Shown here in pieces: positions 61,636 through 64,000 of a stretch of DNA of 64,000 nucleotides. Numbering within the stretch: the first letter of the stretch is position 1; each line of letters starts with the position of its first letter. This stretch comes from Dryococelus australis (Eukaryota; Arthropoda; Insecta; Phasmatodea; Phasmatidae): the NCBI GenBank assembly GCA_029891345.1, contig CM057009.1:309172666-309236665 (forward strand), given 5' to 3'. A program made the translations under genes and the position numbers. The notes below the pieces were generated by a model that searched no databases, was not told where the DNA came from, and saw only the letters and a list, made by a program, of their open reading frames with translations.

Positions 61636-62040
61636 TTAAAAAAACCTTAAGAGGCCATACCTAACTTTTTTAATCATTTTTTTAGTTTCAGCAGGTATGA
61701 TACCTCTTACTCCCAAAGTGATTGGCTCTATACCCCTATATATTTTGTCATCAAACATTTCACCAATTCGGTCATCCAATATTTTATACTTATCCACTTT
61801 CTCTTGAGAAGCTTTCACTAAACTATCTTCTTTCTCAAACCTAACTGTAACTTCAGCCAGAAAAATCTCCTCAGTAGTCGACATTAGGTCAGGTTTAAAA
61901 CGTTGGCCGGCTTTTCGAGGGTGGGTTCCTCTAACATTGTTGAATTCTCTTTCTGTTCTAACCACTCTTGGGCTATTACCTGACATACGTCATTATGCCA
62001 CATGAATAATTCATTGTCACACTCAATTTTTGTATATTCT
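61636..62040 (-). pseudogene. Restriction-like endonuclease domain of an R2-type LINE (fragment)
   Basis: The 116-codon minus-strand ORF has RFKPDLMSTTEE, FLAEVTVRFEKEDSL, KVDKYKILDDRI and ITLGVRGIIPAETKK. The KPD...EVT pattern is the PD-(D/E)xK core of the endonuclease that R2/R4/NeSL-type LINEs use to nick the target and prime reverse transcription. Just upstream, in another frame (about 61930-62030), MWHNDVCQVIAQEWLEQK and EEPTLE match the His-Asn and Glu-Pro segments that precede KPD in these proteins, so one frameshift has occurred. RT sequence is not found next to it. The domain can also occur in other retroelements. Confidence 0.65.
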
Positions 62041-62449
62041 TGTTCGTGTTAATACACTAGTAAATAGTATATGGTTCCCTTTATTCTTTTTAAAAGTATT
62101 TGGCTTCTGAATAGTGGGCCTTTGTTAGTAGCTGTAATTTTATTTATTCTATGAACTCTATATTTACTTGAAAAACATTTGCAATGAATTTGGTTATTAC
62201 TGGAAGAGGAATAATATCGTAATTTAAGAATGATTTACTAATTTTTGACTTGTCACAAGCGTATTCTCATCTTTCAAAAAAATTTTATGTCTACCCAGTT
62301 ATTGATTATATACTTAGCAATAATTTGTTTTATTTCATTCCTTTTTTATGGGTTTTGGTACAATCTGTCTGCTAATGCTTTATATATAGTATTACAGTGG
62401 ATGTTTTTATATTATATTTAACGTTGTTAGTCTCTACAGTTTTTATTTC

Positions 62450-63720
62450 TGCTCGACATACTCTCAGTGTCTGACTCATGGCATCTGCTAAGGTTTTTAT
62501 TTAACTTTTACTATTTTCGCCTGAAAGTCATACTCTACCTACGTGATTGCCATTTTATGTATTCTAATATTGTGTTCTGCCATTGTTTTTAAATATCTAA
62601 GGCTTGCTTGATCGGTCTTAATCGTAAATGACCTACCATAAAGGTATTGTTGGAAATAATTGCAGGAGTAGTTAATAGCTCCTAGTTCGTGTTCTGTTGT
62701 ATTCCATTTGGATTCGTTTACAGAAAATTATTTTAATGCAAACACTATAATGCTCCTGCATTTACTGTTTTGTTGCTCTTGCATTAGGATTGCTCCTATT
62801 GCTGTTTGCAACACATTGTGAGCTAGTATAAGGTGTTTGTATTCATCAAAGCATTTTTTGTTGCATTCGGTATTGCTTTCTTAAGTTCTAAATAAGTTCT
62901 ATGTTCTTTCTCTCCCAATTTATAGGTTGTGTTTTCTTTTGTAATTTCGATAAGTGGTTCTGTCTTTGTAGCATAGTTATGTATATATCTACTTAAAAAT
63001 GATTTCATACCTAGAAATGTTTCAAGTTCTTTGACATTACCTGGGGGTGTTGTTTGTTGTATTGTGTTTACTTTTTCTGGGTCTGTGACTATCCCTTGAG
63101 GTGTGATATAAGGTCCTAATATGTTTATTCTCTACTGTGCTAATGAGCACTTTCTCGCAATTATTTTAACGTTAAATTATCTTAATCTTTTTAACACTTA
63201 TATTTGTTACAGATTCCCTAAATGTACTACTATTGATAATATAATCTATATAGGCTATGGCTGTGTTCCATCTGAATGGTCCTAGCAATGTCAATAAACT
63301 GTTGAAAATATTGTGGTGAGGTACTTAGGCCTATAGGCATTCTCCTATATCGAGATATAAATCTACGCCATCTATAGTAATTGCTAATTTGTGTCTTTTT
63401 TCTTTCCTGACTGGATTGGCGTAGAATCCTGAGAAGTAATTTAGTGATGTGATACATTTAGTATTTCTTCTGTTCTGGAGAGGGGATACTGCACCCTTTT
63501 TAAATATTGATTAATTTGCCGGAAGTAAGTTAAGAAGCTCATATCACCCTCTTTTTTTATCACCAAACTGGAGGCCAAATATGGTGAGCTGAAGATTCTA
63601 CAATTCCTACTTCTTCCATATATTTAATTTGTTGTAGTAAATCTTCACGTGTTTTAGAGCTAATTCTATATGGCCTATATTGGTGCCTCCGCCAATGTTA
63701 CGCTTTGGGGTTTAGCATAT
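62450..63720 (-). pseudogene. Second gypsy pol fragment (RT and RNase H)
   Basis: From high to low coordinates, the minus strand gives RPYRISSKTREDLLQQI and MEEVGIVESSAHHIW (about 63570-63690), the start of RT. LAITIDGVDLY, MPIGLSTSPQYFQQF and AIAYIDYI follow (about 63230-63400), where the catalytic motif is YIDY instead of YIDD. VTDPEKVNTIQQ and FLGMKSFLSRYIHNY (62823-63090) and RNase H with TEHELGAINYSCNYFQQYLYG and IKTDQASLRYLK (about 62590-62720) complete it. It is close to the RT at 42.0-43.1 kb, sharing WNTAIAYID, and belongs to the same clade. Stops and frameshifts are many. Integrase was not recognised below 62450. Confidence 0.85.
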
Positions 63721-64000
63721 AGATTCTTAACCAAATGGGAGGTGTAGCAATGCATAAATAACAAGCTCTGAATTACTCTACCATTGACCCACAGCTTAAT
63801 TTACTTAATCCTGATAGAAGTTAATACTGAAGACAGTATATTCAATTACTGATTAATAGATAATACTTGTTGCAGCTTACTCTGATATTGAAGACAGCCC
63901 TGCCTAGGGCTTAGGAAGGGTTACACTTATCATTGTGTAAGTTCTGATGATTCATTCAACAGACATCTGGTCCCCACCGAACTGTGATGACCGTGGGGCT
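63685..64000 (-). repeat. Probable LTR abutting the second gypsy fragment (cut by window end)
   Basis: On the minus strand the sequence AACATTGGCGGAGGCACC (about 63685-63702) closely matches the primer-binding-like CAATTGGTGGAGGCACC beside the LTR at 47690. It directly precedes the start of RT, with no gag or protease between. What lies above 63702 is then LTR, ending outside the window. The call rests on one short match. Confidence 0.4.

Noticed and set aside
52441..64000. Search for the next CARM1 exons
   Set aside because: No stretch matching the conserved region after the double-E loop was seen on the + strand, so none is reported.

Overview
This is animal genomic DNA, most likely from an insect with a large, repeat-rich genome; a hemimetabolous group such as cockroaches/termites, stick insects or orthopterans is a guess. 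The base composition is AT-rich, and there are no operons or long uninterrupted bacterial-type ORFs. Coding exons have clear GT-AG splice sites and are tens of kilobases apart. I see no bacterial genes, CRISPR array or rRNA.

The one host gene I can support is the arginine methyltransferase CARM1/PRMT4 (CARMER, Art4) on the + strand. Three consecutive internal exons are present at 6816-6919, 33262-33477 and 52263-52440. They encode the end of the N-terminal region, the SAM-binding core and the double-E loop. The introns between them are about 26.3 kb and 18.8 kb. The 5' exons and the exons after the double-E loop were not found, so the gene runs off both ends or continues in exons I could not recognise.

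Nearly everything else recognisable is transposable element, mostly in the CARM1 introns and mostly decayed. From left to right: an unresolved GC-richer block (1-1910); a 4.7-kb foldback element with 1.4-kb inverted arms (7276-12009); a Tc1/mariner-like transposase pseudogene (13.56-14.48 kb); a tRNA-derived SINE (16.66-16.97 kb); a Ty3/gypsy-type pseudogene with PHD-finger modules (19.07-24.33 kb) split by a 1.85-kb LTR-bearing insertion; and a full-length hAT element with intact 8-bp target duplications (29564-32695) that carries a LINE fragment.

Next comes a Tigger/pogo element with TA target duplications (39383-49655). It has been split by an 8-kb reverse-strand gypsy element, which is itself interrupted by a 1341-bp terminal-inverted-repeat element. 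Beyond the last CARM1 exon lie an LTR-like/promoter-like block (60.5-61.3 kb), a restriction-like endonuclease domain of an R2-type LINE (61.6-62.04 kb) and a second reverse-strand gypsy pol fragment running to the window end.

I found no convincing new biological system. The most informative observations are the triple nesting, the foldback arms with clustered FTZ-F1/ERR-type half-sites, the PHD-type Gag, and the loss of the reverse-transcriptase catalytic motif in all three gypsy copies. All family assignments come from reading motifs by eye, without database searches.
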